This document shows positions 1 to 9,082 of a stretch of 64,000 bases of DNA, piece by piece. The position numbers were made by a program, and so were the translations under genes. How positions within the stretch are numbered: position 1 is the first letter of the stretch; each line of letters starts with the position of its first letter. Source of the DNA: Ilumatobacter coccineus YM16-304 (GTDB taxonomy: Bacteria; Actinomycetota; Acidimicrobiia; Acidimicrobiales; Ilumatobacteraceae); contig NC_020520.1 of assembly GCF_000348785.1 (NCBI RefSeq), forward strand, positions 1,674,001 to 1,738,000. The letters run 5' to 3'. A model generated the notes under the pieces. That model searched no databases. It saw only the letters and a program-made list of their open reading frames with translations, and was not told the origin of the DNA.

Positions 1-152
1 ACAAGGGGTATCCCTGCCCGGTCCACAAGGCCGCCATCCTCGGCTACGGACCGTCGTCGATCCATCGCCGGAGCTGGGTGTTCATGGAGAACTACAACCC
101 CTGGACGGCCATCCGCCGCACGCCGCCGGCCGGCCAGACCTCGCTGTTCTGA
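1..152 (+). CDS. C-terminal fragment of an unidentified protein
   Basis: This is the last 49 codons of a gene that enters from the left; the reading frame begins at base 3 and ends at TGA 150-152. The visible tail starts KGYPCPVHKAAILGYG, contains FMENYNPWTAIRR and ends GQTSLF. I do not recognise the family and assign no function. It converges on otsB, with a hairpin between the two stop codons. Confidence 0.55.
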   Translation, partial: KGYPCPVHKAAILGYGPSSIHRRSWVFMENYNPWTAIRRTPPAGQTSLF

Positions 153-155
153 ACG

Positions 156-178
156 CGCCCGCACGCCCGGAGCGGGCG
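156..178. terminator. Hairpin between convergent genes
   Basis: Arms CGCCCGC (156-162) and GCGGGCG (172-178) pair perfectly around a 9-nt loop, between the stop of the left-edge gene and the stop of otsB. There is no U-tract, so it is a candidate bidirectional terminator by position only. Confidence 0.5.
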
Positions 179-979
179 TCAGCGGTCGGCGGGAGGTGTG
201 CGGTGCAGATCGGCGAGCGCCGCGAGCAGTTCGCGGACGGCTTCGGGATCGGCGAGACGACGGAACGCCCGCGACGCCCCTGGGCCGACCTTGATGCTCA
301 GGTCGTCGGGCCCGAGCACGGCGAACGCGTCTTCGTCGGGGACGTCGTCGCCGATGTAGATCACCGTGGCCGCGTCTTCGTCACGGCGGAGGTTCTGCAG
401 TGCCGTGCCCTTGTCGGTGGGGCGGGCCATGAGTTCGAGCACGTTCGATCCGTGGTGCGCGGTCGACCCCGTGATGGCCGGCTGTGCCTCGGCGAGTGAG
501 TCGAGTGCGCGTTGGCCCGATTCGGGGTCGGCGGTGCGGACGTGCAGGACGACGCTGGCCGGCTTGTGTTCGACCCACGCACCCTCGCCGGCGAGTTCAC
601 ACGCCGCTTCGGCAGCAGCCACCAGGTCGTCGAGGCGCTGCGACTCGGCGGCCGTGAGCGGTTCGGGGTCGCGGCTGCGCCGCTCGCCGCCGTAGCTGCC
701 CACCACGATCACGTCGGTGGCGAAGTCGAACTGCGCCAGGCCGGCGAGGGATCGGCCCGAGAGTACGGCCACGTTCAGGTCGTCGGCGACGCCGTTCCAC
801 GGGGTGGAGGTGGCGAGTTGATGGAGCAGGTCGCCGACGCCGTCGAGCAGTCGCGAGTCGTCGGCATGGTCGACGAGCGGTGCGAGCACGCCGTCGCAGT
901 CGCAGACGAGCAGCCGTGGCGGCTCGAGTGCGTCGATGGCCGCGGCCACCTCACGGGGATCGTCGAAGTGGTCGGTCAC
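179..979 (-). CDS. otsB: Trehalose-6-phosphate phosphatase
   Basis: A HAD-superfamily phosphatase that removes phosphate from trehalose 6-phosphate, the second step of OtsA/OtsB trehalose synthesis in the cytoplasm. HAD motif I is DCDGVLAPL, with the catalytic aspartate pair at residues 27 and 29. The C-terminal metal-binding motif appears as YIGDDVPDEDAF. At 266 aa it is normal for the family. The GTG start at 979 overlaps the otsA stop as GTGA, so the pair is probably translationally coupled and transcribed as otsA-otsB. Confidence 0.93.
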   Translation of the reverse strand: MTDHFDDPREVAAAIDALEPPRLLVCDCDGVLAPLVDHADDSRLLDGVGDLLHQLATSTPWNGVADDLNVAVLSGRSLAGLAQFDFATDVIVVGSYGGERRSRDPEPLTAAESQRLDDLVAAAEAACELAGEGAWVEHKPASVVLHVRTADPESGQRALDSLAEAQPAITGSTAHHGSNVLELMARPTDKGTALQNLRRDEDAATVIYIGDDVPDEDAFAVLGPDDLSIKVGPGASRAFRRLADPEAVRELLAALADLHRTPPADR

Positions 980-2427
980 GGCGCTTCGCCGGCGTGCAGG
1001 AGTGCGGTGAGGAACCGGTCGGCCCAGCCCTGCACGTCGCTCTTGCGGATCTGGTCGCGGAGTCCGGCCATGCGGTGGCGACGTTCGTGGCGGTGCATCG
1101 CGACCGCCTGCAGGATCGCGTCTTGAAGGGCTTCGTTGTCGTGCGGGTTGACCAGGACCGCGTCGGTGAGTTCGTCGGCCGCGCCGGCGAACTCCGACAG
1201 CACGAGCACACCGTCGCCGTCGATGTGCGCCGCGGCGTACTCCTTGGCGACGAGGTTCATGCCGTCGCGGAACGGGGTGACCAGCATGACGTCACCAGCT
1301 CGATACAGCGCGATCAGTTCGTCGTAGGGGAGCGTCTGGTACAGGTAGTGGACCACGGGCAGTCCGATGCGGCTGAAGCGCCCGTTGATCTCACCGACCA
1401 GCCGCTCGATCTGGGCTCGCTCGTCCTTGTAGTGCTCGACCGCCTCGCGAGTCGGCGTGGCCACTTGGACGAGCACGTGGCGCTCGGGGTCGAGCCGCCC
1501 GTCTTCGAGGAGTTGTGCGAACGCCTGGAGCCGCAGTCCGATGCCCTTGGTGTAGTCGAGGCGATCGACGCCGAGCATGATCACTTCGGGATCGCCGAGG
1601 CGGGCGCGGATCTGGCTGGTTCGTTTGCGCGTGGCACGGCCCGCCGCCATCTCCTCGACCTCACCGAAGTCGATGGAGATCGGGAAGCTGTCGACGCGCG
1701 TCTGGTACTCGGCGTTCTCGATGATGCCGTCGTGCGCGTCGACGCCCAGGAGTTGTTGCGCACAGGCGATGAAGTTCGTCGCACCCTTCGGTCGCTGGAA
1801 GCCGACGAGGTCGCAACCGAGCAGGCCGGTGATGATCTCTTCACGCCAGGGGAGCCGGGAGAAGAGCTCGTAGGGCGGGAACGGGATGTGCAGGAAGAAC
1901 CCGATCGTCACGTCGGGACGCTGCTCGCGCAGCATCCCCGGGACGAGTTGGAGCTGATAGTCGTGGATCCACACCGTGGCGTCGGTCGGTGCGATGTTGG
2001 CCAGCGTGACCGCGAAGCGTTCGTTGACCGATCGGTAGGCCTCCCACTGCGCCGCGTCGTAGGTCGAGTCGCGGAGCGCATCGTGATACAGCGGCCACAG
2101 CGCGTCGTTGGAGAAGCCCTCGTAGTAGAGCTCGATCTCTTCTTCGCTGATGGGGACCGGGTGCAGGTCGACGCCGTCGACATGGAACGGCTCGACGTGA
2201 TCGTCGGAGTTGCCGGTCCACCCGACCCAGGTGCCACCCGATTCGCGGAGCATCGGGAGCAGAGCTCGCACGAGACCGCCGGGCGAGGGCGCCCAGCCGT
2301 CGTCGGTGCGCATCACCGGAAGACGGTTCGCGGCGATGACGATGGGGTTGCGTGACGACGCATCGTTCGAGGTGCTGTCGCCACCGGGAGGGTTGCTGGT
2401 CGACGTGCCTGGCATGTCACGAAGCAT
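976..2427 (-). CDS. otsA: Trehalose-6-phosphate synthase (GT20)
   Basis: A glycosyltransferase family 20 enzyme that joins a nucleotide-activated glucose to glucose 6-phosphate, giving trehalose 6-phosphate, a compatible-solute and stress-protection pathway. Visible family motifs are the N-terminal ANRLPV after about 30 residues, [35 protein letters not shown] and the C-terminal [14 protein letters not shown]. It is 483 aa long. The first 25-30 residues are Ser/Asn/Gly-rich and outside the catalytic fold, so the start could be the internal ATG at residue 5. It is the first gene of the otsA-otsB unit. Confidence 0.95.
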   Translation of the reverse strand: MLRDMPGTSTSNPPGGDSTSNDASSRNPIVIAANRLPVMRTDDGWAPSPGGLVRALLPMLRESGGTWVGWTGNSDDHVEPFHVDGVDLHPVPISEEEIELYYEGFSNDALWPLYHDALRDSTYDAAQWEAYRSVNERFAVTLANIAPTDATVWIHDYQLQLVPGMLREQRPDVTIGFFLHIPFPPYELFSRLPWREEIITGLLGCDLVGFQRPKGATNFIACAQQLLGVDAHDGIIENAEYQTRVDSFPISIDFGEVEEMAAGRATRKRTSQIRARLGDPEVIMLGVDRLDYTKGIGLRLQAFAQLLEDGRLDPERHVLVQVATPTREAVEHYKDERAQIERLVGEINGRFSRIGLPVVHYLYQTLPYDELIALYRAGDVMLVTPFRDGMNLVAKEYAAAHIDGDGVLVLSEFAGAADELTDAVLVNPHDNEALQDAILQAVAMHRHERRHRMAGLRDQIRKSDVQGWADRFLTALLHAGEAP

Positions 2428-2480
2428 GGCACGACTCGACCGATTCGCGCACCACCAGGTTGGACGTCACCCGGTGTTCA

Positions 2481-2499
2481 CGTCACGCTCGACGTGACG
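2481..2499. terminator. Hairpin downstream of metB
   Basis: CGTCACG (2481-2487) and CGTGACG (2493-2499) form a perfect 7-bp stem with a 5-nt loop in the 88-nt gap between the metB stop and the otsA start, both on the minus strand. It is a candidate terminator separating the two units. Confidence 0.4.
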
Positions 2500-2515
2500 C
2501 CACCTGACGTGGGTG

Positions 2516-3694
2516 TCAGATCGTGTCGAGCGCCGTGGCGAGGTCGTCGACGAGGTCGGCGGCGTCTTCGATGCCGACCGAGAGGCGGATGAGGTTGTCG
2601 GGCACCTCGAGCGGCGAGCCGGCGGCCGACATGTGGGTCATCGCCCCGGGGTGCTCGATGAGGCTCTCGACGGCGCCGAGCGATTCGGCGAGGGTGAACA
2701 CCGAGGTCGCGTCGGCCACGCGCAGCGCCGCGTCCTTGCCGGCCTTGAGCGTGAACGACACCATGCCGCCGAAGTCCTTCATCTGCTTCGCCGCTGCTTC
2801 GTGGCCCGGATGATCGGGCAGCTGCGGGTAGAGCACACGGTCGACCGCGTCGTGGTGCACGAGCAGATCGACGATCGCCCGCGCGTTCTCGCAATGGCGA
2901 TCCATGCGCACGGCGAGCGTCTTCACACCGCGCAGCACGAGGTAGCAGTCGAACGGTGCGGGCACCGCGCCGGCAGCGTTCTGGGTGAACGTGAGCTTCT
3001 CGGCCAGTTCGTCGTTCGACGTGGCCACGAACCCGCCGACGACGTCGCTGTGGCCGCCGAGGTACTTCGTGGCCGAGTGCACCACGACGTCGGCGCCGAG
3101 GGTGATCGGTTGCTGCAGGTACGGCGTGGCGAACGTGTTGTCGACCACCACGATCGCGCCGCGCTCGTGAGCGATCGACGCGATCGCCTCGATGTCGAAG
3201 CAGGTGAGCAGCGGGTTGGTCGGCGTTTCGAGCCAGATCATCCCGGTGTCGTCGGGCCAGTTGGCACGCAGCGCGTCGAGATCGGTGAGGTCGACGGCCG
3301 ACCACGGGAAGCCCATCGGCGACCAGACCTTGGCGATGAGGCGGAACGTGCCGCCGTAGGCGTCGTTGCCGAGCAGGATGCGCTTGCCCTTGCTCGGGTC
3401 CTGCACCGTGAGCAGGCGCAGGATGTTGTCTTCGGCGGCGAGACCCGAAGCGAAGGCGAGGCCGTGGCGGGCCTGTTCGAGCGACGCGATCTGGGTCTCC
3501 ATGGCGGTGCGGGTCGGGTTGCCCGAACGCGAGTACTCGAAGCCCTTGTGGTTGCCCACGCCGTCCTGGGCGAACGTGGTCGACAGCGAGATCGGGGTCA
3601 CGACTGCGCCGGTGGTCGGCTCGGGGTCCTGCCCGGCGTGGATGGCGCGGGTCGAGAATCCCTGCAGTTCGGTTTCCTGGTCGACGTCGCCCAT
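2516..3694 (-). CDS. metB: Cystathionine gamma-synthase/lyase family protein
   Basis: A PLP-dependent Cys/Met-metabolism enzyme of 392 aa. The PLP-binding lysine lies in HSATKYLGGHSD (Lys210), and SRSGNPTR near residue 56 and the DNTFATPYLQQP segment are typical. Family knowledge allows cystathionine gamma-synthase (methionine direction) or gamma-lyase (cysteine direction); sequence reading alone does not separate these. The ATG at 3694 overlaps the cbs stop by one base (TGATG), which fixes this start and shows a coupled cbs-metB unit. The frame stays open a long way upstream, but that is shadow of cbs and not a fusion. Confidence 0.92.
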   Translation of the reverse strand: MGDVDQETELQGFSTRAIHAGQDPEPTTGAVVTPISLSTTFAQDGVGNHKGFEYSRSGNPTRTAMETQIASLEQARHGLAFASGLAAEDNILRLLTVQDPSKGKRILLGNDAYGGTFRLIAKVWSPMGFPWSAVDLTDLDALRANWPDDTGMIWLETPTNPLLTCFDIEAIASIAHERGAIVVVDNTFATPYLQQPITLGADVVVHSATKYLGGHSDVVGGFVATSNDELAEKLTFTQNAAGAVPAPFDCYLVLRGVKTLAVRMDRHCENARAIVDLLVHHDAVDRVLYPQLPDHPGHEAAAKQMKDFGGMVSFTLKAGKDAALRVADATSVFTLAESLGAVESLIEHPGAMTHMSAAGSPLEVPDNLIRLSVGIEDAADLVDDLATALDTI

Positions 3695-5118
3695 CAGTCG
3701 GCTCCTTCGTTCTCGCTGTTGGCGGATTCGGCCACGGCCGTGAAGTACGACAGCAGGTCGGATCGGGTGAGCACGCTGAGCGGCTGCCCGCCCGACAACA
3801 CGAGCAGCGCCGGTGCGCTCTCGAGCATCTGCACCGCCAGCTCGACCTTCTGGCCGACGCCGATGGTGGGCAGCTTCGCCGACATCACCTTCTCGACCTC
3901 GGTGCGCATGGCGGCCGGGTCGCGGTGGATGACCTCCATCAGTTCGAGTTCGTCGACCGAACCCGACACCTCGGCGTTGGCGAACGGTGGCGTGTTCTTG
4001 CACACCGGGAGCTGGCTGACGCCGTTGGCCCGCATGATCTCGATCGCATCGCTCACCGGCTGGTGCGGGTTGACGTAGAGCAGGTTCTCGATCGAGGCGT
4101 TGCGCGTCTCGAGCACGGCGCCGACGCACTGATCGCATTCCTTGAGGAACCCGAAGTTGGTCATCCAGTGGTCGTTGAACACCGTCGACAGGTAGCCGCG
4201 ACCGGAGTCGGGGTTGAAGACGACGACCATCGCGTCGGGGCCTTCGCGCTTGGCCACCTTGATGGCGGCCGCGGCGGCGGTGCCACCCGACCCTCCGATG
4301 AGGATGCCCTCGGTCTCGCTCACGTAGCGAGCGGTGAGGAAGCTCTCCTCGTCGCTGATCGGGATGACCTCGTCCCACAGGTCGGCGTCGTAGGCGGCCG
4401 GGAAGAAGTCTTCGCCGACACCTTCGACGAGGTACGGGCGACCCGACCCGCCGGAGAACACCGACTTCTCGGGGTCGGCGGCGATGATCTTGATGTCGGG
4501 GTTCATCTGCTTGAGGTAGCGGCCGGTGCCCGTGAGCGACCCGCAGGTGCCGGCGCCGGCGATGAAGTGCGTGATCTTGCCGCCGGTCTGGCGCCAGATC
4601 TCGGGGCCGGTGGTCTTGGTGTGCGCTTCGGGGTTGTGCGGGTTGGCGTACTGGTTGGGGCGGAACGCGTCGAGTTCGGTCGTGAGCCGCTCGGCAACCG
4701 AGTAGTAGCTGTTCGGGTCTTCCGGAGCGACGGCGACGTCGCAGACGACGACCTCGGCGCCGTACGCCCGGAGGAGGTCGACCTTCTCCTTGCCGACCTT
4801 CGTGGTCATGACGAACACGCACTTGTAGCCCCGTTGCGCAGCGACGATGGCGAGGCCGACGCCGGTGTTGCCCGACGTGGGTTCGACGATGGTGCCGCCG
4901 GGCTTCAGTTCGCCGCTCGCCTCGGCGGCGAGGATCATCTCGAGCGCCGGGCGGTCCTTCGACGAGCCGCCCGGGTTGGTCACCTCGTGTTTCATCACGA
5001 GCGAGCACTCGATGCCCTGATCTTCGCTGACCCGCTTGAGGCGGACCATGGGCGTGTTACCGATGAGGTCGAGCACCGAATCGACGATCTCGGTGCCCTC
5101 CAGTTGCGGATGCGTCAT
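3694..5118 (-). CDS. cbs: Cystathionine beta-synthase with C-terminal CBS-domain pair
   Basis: A PLP fold-type II enzyme that condenses serine with homocysteine to cystathionine, the entry to transsulfuration. The Schiff-base lysine is in NPGGSSKDRPAL (Lys54). The phosphate-cradle region reads EPTSGNTGVGLA, and GAGTCGSLTGTG follows. After the catalytic core (to about residue 325), a tandem regulatory CBS-domain region ends near residue 460. Length is 474 aa. It lies one base upstream of metB. A TANNNT hexamer ends 6 nt before the ATG, suggesting a leaderless transcript. Confidence 0.94.
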   Translation of the reverse strand: MTHPQLEGTEIVDSVLDLIGNTPMVRLKRVSEDQGIECSLVMKHEVTNPGGSSKDRPALEMILAAEASGELKPGGTIVEPTSGNTGVGLAIVAAQRGYKCVFVMTTKVGKEKVDLLRAYGAEVVVCDVAVAPEDPNSYYSVAERLTTELDAFRPNQYANPHNPEAHTKTTGPEIWRQTGGKITHFIAGAGTCGSLTGTGRYLKQMNPDIKIIAADPEKSVFSGGSGRPYLVEGVGEDFFPAAYDADLWDEVIPISDEESFLTARYVSETEGILIGGSGGTAAAAAIKVAKREGPDAMVVVFNPDSGRGYLSTVFNDHWMTNFGFLKECDQCVGAVLETRNASIENLLYVNPHQPVSDAIEIMRANGVSQLPVCKNTPPFANAEVSGSVDELELMEVIHRDPAAMRTEVEKVMSAKLPTIGVGQKVELAVQMLESAPALLVLSGGQPLSVLTRSDLLSYFTAVAESANSENEGAD

Positions 5119-5124
5119 GCGATG

Positions 5125-5130
5125 AGAGTA
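5125..5130 (-). promoter_or_regulatory. -10 element of cbs-metB (leaderless)
   Basis: Minus-strand TACTCT lies 6 nt upstream of the cbs ATG, so transcription should begin at or next to the start codon. Confidence 0.5.
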
Positions 5131-5151
5131 CCGCTGAGTCAGGGGATGGGC

Positions 5152-5484
5152 TCAGCGGAAGATCTTGCCGAGCGCCCGCCCGACCGCACCGGGCTGCGGC
5201 GCCTCGACACCATCGGGCAGCAGGTGCGGAGCGTGCTGCGCGAGGTGCGCCACGAGTTCGGCGGCCGACGGGTTGACCATGCCCACGTCGCCCACCACGA
5301 CGGTCGGCACCGTCTCGTTGCCGTCGGCGTGCTGGCGAACGACCGCCGCGTGGCTCGGGTCGTCCCAGATGTCGTGTTCGACTCGCTCGATGCTGAGCTT
5401 GTCGAGTTGGCGGCGCAGCGACGAGCAGAAGCCGCAGCCGGGGCGCCAGTAGAGATCGACCTGTGTCGGAGTTCCCTGAGTCAT
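5152..5484 (-). CDS. Mycoredoxin-like glutaredoxin
   Basis: A small thioredoxin-fold oxidoreductase of 110 aa. The active site is CGFC (Cys17, Cys20), followed by the cis-proline motif TVPTVVV and NPSAAEL, which matches the layout of mycoredoxin-1. Mycoredoxins reduce mixed disulfides between proteins and mycothiol, and a mycothiol-conjugate amidase gene elsewhere in this window supports mycothiol use. The last 30 residues (Pro/Gly-rich, ending GRALGKIFR) extend beyond the core fold. The start is ATG 5484, 6 nt after a TAGCGT hexamer. Confidence 0.85.
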   Translation of the reverse strand: MTQGTPTQVDLYWRPGCGFCSSLRRQLDKLSIERVEHDIWDDPSHAAVVRQHADGNETVPTVVVGDVGMVNPSAAELVAHLAQHAPHLLPDGVEAPQPGAVGRALGKIFR

Positions 5485-5490
5485 GGGCTC

Positions 5491-5496
5491 ACGCTA
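5491..5496 (-). promoter_or_regulatory. -10 element of the mycoredoxin gene
   Basis: Minus-strand TAGCGT is followed by 6 nt and the ATG; no ribosome-binding site fits between. Confidence 0.5.
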
Positions 5497-5549
5497 CAAA
5501 CACCACGGCTCACCCGATGGCGGTGGGCGACCGAGTTTCGGCGACGTTG

Positions 5550-8500
5550 TCAGATCTCGGTGCGCAGGCGCAGCGTCTCGTCGTCGGGGCGCAGTCCGTC
5601 GGCGGCGAGCACCTCGACCACTCGGTCGTGAGCGCGCACCGCCGCGGCGCGGTCGTCGGCGGCGATCAGCGCTCGGATCAGCGCTCGGTGTGCGCGTTCG
5701 GAGAGTTCTTCTGCGTCGACCGCGCGGCGAGCGAAGGTGAGCGCATCGTCGACGGCGCCTCGCCCGAGCGAGAGCTCGCTCGCCCGCGTGGCCGCCTCGA
5801 CCATGTCGAGGTGGAACACCGTGCGTTCGTTGATCGCCCAGTCGGGGTCGAGCGCATCGGCGAGATACGGCCCGCGGTACAGCTCCAGGGCGGTGCGGTA
5901 GTGGGCGAGCGCATCACCGGCGTTGCGATCGCGCTCGGCTCGTCGTGCCGCAGCCATCGCTGCACGGAATCGGCCGACGTCGAGGTCGAGGCGATCGCTG
6001 GCGAAGAGGGTGATCGAGTCGCCGTCGGATCGCACCTGCCACGGAGGCGCCGATTCGTCGCTCGCCACCTCGAGCAGTTGGCGAAGATGATTGAGCGTGG
6101 CCCGCAGGTTGTTGCGTGCGCTCGTCTCGTCCTTGTCGGGCCAGAGCGCCGCGCCGATCTCGTCGCGGCGCATCGTGCGGCGGTCGACGAGCAGGAGGAG
6201 CAGCTCACGAACCATCGTGCGCTTGATCGGAATGGCCTGGTCGAGACGCTCGTCGCCGAAGGTGACCGCGGTGGGGCCGAGCACCGACACGCGAACCGGC
6301 TCCGACGGGCGGTGCGGCGTGTCGGCCAGCTCGGAGGTGGCGATCGATCCGACCGGGTCGCCGTGGCGTTCGGCGACGGCGCGCAGCGCGGCTCGTGGAT
6401 CGTGGACCAGCGAGGCGAGCGCCACCCGGGCGCGCACCGATCCGCTGCTGATGGCGGCGATCGCGAGTTCGGCGAGGTGCGGCTCGTAGGCCCAGGTGCG
6501 GAGACGAGCGAGGTCGTCCCACGGCAGACGTCGTGCGGGCTCGGTGCTGTTGCGCTCGCGGAGCGCCACCAGCGCTCGCCCGACCTCGGTCGCGAGCGAC
6601 AGGTCGGGGCCGGTGACCTCGTCGTCGAAGAACGGGCGCGACCTGGGCACCAGCGCGTAGATGAGCGCGCCGGCGTTGCCGAACACGTGGCGGCCGAACC
6701 CGCTGAACGGACCGGTGTCGGGGACCAGACCGTCGAGGCGCGCCGCGGCGCGGTCTTCGTGACCGTCCATCAGATCGAGCACCGCCGTGGCGATCTCGAC
6801 GGTGATGACACCCCATCCCATGGCCGGAATCCGGTCGCGGTGGGCGACGGCTCTACCGAGGAGGGAGCGGGCGGTCGGCACATCGCCGGCCGACGCGCTG
6901 AAAAGTGCCGCCGTGGCCATCGCCTCGACGTACAGGTGGACCTGGCGGTCGGCGCCGATCTGCTCGGTGAGTTCGAGGGCGGCTCGTCGGTCGTCGGCGT
7001 CGAGGGCCCCCGACCACCAGGTCATCAGCGCCGCGAAGCCGCCCATGCGCCGCGCGATGCGGGCGTTGGGGATCCGCGAGAGGTCGGCGAGCACTTCGAG
7101 CGAGGCGTTGCATCGTCCGGCCTGGCCGAGTTGTACCGCCCGGTAGTAGTCGACCATGTCGGCGACCGGCTGGTACGACTGCAGGACCGGCGAACGCATC
7201 ATCTCGATGGCGACGTCGGCGGAGTTGTCGAGCAGCAGCAGCCACGACTCGGCCAGAACGACGCCCGCCTCGGCGCCGGTCCCGCCGAGTGCGGCGAGTC
7301 GGGTGAGGCGCTCGTGCGTCTCGACGAGACCGTCGCGTTGCCCCGACCGGTACGCGAGGTCGCCGAGGCGCAACAGCGCGAGCACGGTGACCTCTGGTCG
7401 GTTCTGCTGGGTGGCGACGTCGATGGAGCGCTGCAACGGCTCGGCGGCGAGCGTCGGTTCGGACGCGAACACGATGTCGGCGCGCAGCATCTCGGCTTCG
7501 GCGCTCGACGCCAGCGAGTCGGGGAGCATCGCGACGATCGCCCGTCGGTCGTCGATCGAATGGCGCAGCGGAAGGTCGCGAGCGAACGCGACGAGCACGT
7601 CGAGGGCGACGTCGTCGGCGTCGGCATCGACCGCCGCGATCAAGGCGTCGCGAAGTCGGCCACGTCGCTGGAGTTCGATCGCGACCTGCGTGAGTGCCGC
7701 CCGGCGCTCGGCGGTGCTGAGACCGTCGACGAGCACCTTGCGCCACAGGTCGTGCAAGGTCCAGGTGCCGTCGCCGTTCGACGAGACGAGGGGGAGCCCG
7801 GCGAGCAGGTCGTCGGTGCTGCCGTCGAAGTCTGTGACGGCCGCGACGAGACCGTCGTCGACGAACTCGTACACGGCGACGCAGCGCAGGGCCTGCACCC
7901 GCGCCGGGTCGAGCTGTGCGATGACCTCCTCGGCGACGAACTCGTGCGCTCCGGCCACGCCCGCACGCGCTTCGAGTTCGACGAGCGCGGGCCATCCGTG
8001 GTCGTCGAGCGTGTCGCGGTCGACGCTGCGCAGCGCCGCGAACTCGTCGAGTTCGTCGGGGGTGAACGCGAGCATCTCCTCGGTGATGTCGACGGCCTCG
8101 CCCCGAGCGATCAACCGGGCGAGCTTGAGCTCGTGGCCGCCGCGGCCGCTCAGCACGATGTTGGCGTTGTCGGGGAGATCGCCGATCAGTTCGTCGAGCA
8201 CGGCCCAACCGGGCGCCCCCGGCGCGAGGTGGTGGTAGTCGTCGACCACGACGGTGATCGGCAACGGGCTGAGGTGCCAGAGTTGGTCGGCGACCGAGAT
8301 CTCGGGACGCGACTCGATGGCCTGCGACGCATCGTGCGCCGATGCCAGCAGTGCGATCTGGGCCGACAGTGACGCCGTCAGTTCACCGGCGTCGTCGTCA
8401 CGGGCACCCATCCGGTGGAAGATCGTGTGAGACCGTGCGGTGGTGAGCGGGTCGTGGATCGTCTGGGCGAGCAGGGTGCTCTTGCCGAAGCCGGCTCCGG

Positions 8501-8633
8501 CGGAGATGATCGTGGCCACACGCTGGTGTCGCGACGACATGAGGTCGAGCAGTCGCGGGCGGCGGACCATCTCTCGTTGCAGTTCGGGCAGCCGGACCGG
8601 TGCGATTCGATCGTCGTTGCTGCCGTTGCCCAC
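5550..8633 (-). CDS. MalT-like ATPase transcription regulator with C-terminal BTAD module
   Basis: A large STAND-type regulator, 1,027 aa from GTG 8633. An N-terminal NTPase has Walker A SAGAGFGKSTLL near residue 48 and Walker B ITVVVDDYHHL near 129. A long TPR-like helical middle follows. From about residue 780 there is an OmpR-like winged helix (GPTAVTFGDERL ... LWPDKDETSARNNLRATLNHLRQLLE), then a bacterial transcriptional activation domain to the C-terminus. Classical SARP regulators put the winged helix and BTAD first, so the order here is reversed. ATG 8693 (20 residues longer) is in frame but would overlap the divergent gene's start, and neither start has a clear ribosome-binding site. 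The signal it senses is unknown. Confidence 0.8.
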   Translation of the reverse strand: MGNGSNDDRIAPVRLPELQREMVRRPRLLDLMSSRHQRVATIISAGAGFGKSTLLAQTIHDPLTTARSHTIFHRMGARDDDAGELTASLSAQIALLASAHDASQAIESRPEISVADQLWHLSPLPITVVVDDYHHLAPGAPGWAVLDELIGDLPDNANIVLSGRGGHELKLARLIARGEAVDITEEMLAFTPDELDEFAALRSVDRDTLDDHGWPALVELEARAGVAGAHEFVAEEVIAQLDPARVQALRCVAVYEFVDDGLVAAVTDFDGSTDDLLAGLPLVSSNGDGTWTLHDLWRKVLVDGLSTAERRAALTQVAIELQRRGRLRDALIAAVDADADDVALDVLVAFARDLPLRHSIDDRRAIVAMLPDSLASSAEAEMLRADIVFASEPTLAAEPLQRSIDVATQQNRPEVTVLALLRLGDLAYRSGQRDGLVETHERLTRLAALGGTGAEAGVVLAESWLLLLDNSADVAIEMMRSPVLQSYQPVADMVDYYRAVQLGQAGRCNASLEVLADLSRIPNARIARRMGGFAALMTWWSGALDADDRRAALELTEQIGADRQVHLYVEAMATAALFSASAGDVPTARSLLGRAVAHRDRIPAMGWGVITVEIATAVLDLMDGHEDRAAARLDGLVPDTGPFSGFGRHVFGNAGALIYALVPRSRPFFDDEVTGPDLSLATEVGRALVALRERNSTEPARRLPWDDLARLRTWAYEPHLAELAIAAISSGSVRARVALASLVHDPRAALRAVAERHGDPVGSIATSELADTPHRPSEPVRVSVLGPTAVTFGDERLDQAIPIKRTMVRELLLLLVDRRTMRRDEIGAALWPDKDETSARNNLRATLNHLRQLLEVASDESAPPWQVRSDGDSITLFASDRLDLDVGRFRAAMAAARRAERDRNAGDALAHYRTALELYRGPYLADALDPDWAINERTVFHLDMVEAATRASELSLGRGAVDDALTFARRAVDAEELSERAHRALIRALIAADDRAAAVRAHDRVVEVLAADGLRPDDETLRLRTEI

Positions 8634-8674
8634 GACGTCACTGTAGATCGCCGCGTCGGCGCAGCCCAGAGTGC

Positions 8675-8680
8675 GATACT
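8675..8680 (+). promoter_or_regulatory. -10 element of the VOC gene
   Basis: GATACT lies exactly 6 nt before the GTG at 8687, supporting that GTG as a leaderless start over the longer upstream frame. Confidence 0.4.
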
Positions 8681-8686
8681 TCGGTC

Positions 8687-9082
8687 GTGGCATCGCTTGG
8701 ACTGATCTCGTTGGTGGTCGACGACTACGACCGCGGCATTCGACACTTCGTCGACGATCTCGGGTTCGAGTTGGTCTGCGACCTCGACCAGGGCGACAAG
8801 CGGTGGGTCGTGGTGGCTCCCGCGGGCACCGCCGACGACCCGAACGCCACCCACCTCCTGCTCGCGCAAGCGAGCGACGACGACCAGCGTGCTCGCATCG
8901 GCGACCAGACCGGCGGTCGTGTCTTCCTGTTTCTGCACACCGACGATTTCGAGCGCGACCATCAGCGCATGCTCGGACGAGGTGTGCAGTTCCTCGAAGC
9001 GCCTCGGCACGAGGAGTACGGCACGGTTGCCGTGTTCGTCGACGCGTTCGGCAACAAGTGGGACCTGTTGGAGCCGGCGTGA
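8687..9082 (+). CDS. VOC (glyoxalase/bleomycin-resistance fold) protein
   Basis: A single-module vicinal-oxygen-chelate protein of 131 aa: LGLISLVVDDYDRGIRHFVDDLGF at the N-terminus and AVFVDAFGNKWDLLEP at the C-terminus. These are the usual beta-alpha-beta-beta-beta repeats of small VOC enzymes, which bind a metal and act as dimers. The substrate cannot be read from sequence. The GTG start at 8687 begins right at the conserved first strand. The stop overlaps the GTG of the next gene (GTGA), so the two are coupled. Confidence 0.82.
   Translation: MASLGLISLVVDDYDRGIRHFVDDLGFELVCDLDQGDKRWVVVAPAGTADDPNATHLLLAQASDDDQRARIGDQTGGRVFLFLHTDDFERDHQRMLGRGVQFLEAPRHEEYGTVAVFVDAFGNKWDLLEPA

Noticed and set aside
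2511-2520. GGGTGTCAGA as another copy of the palindrome family
   Set aside because: Only one arm matches and it is explained by the metB stop region; no complementary arm follows.
2516-5008. 830-codon open frame suggesting a metB fusion protein
   Set aside because: The upstream 430 codons are Arg/Pro-rich and antisense-like out-of-frame reading of cbs; metB has its own ATG overlapping the cbs stop.
5463-8372. 969-codon plus-strand open frame
   Set aside because: It lies opposite the BTAD regulator, has the Arg/Glu/Gly-rich composition typical of antisense frames in G+C-rich DNA and shows no domain.
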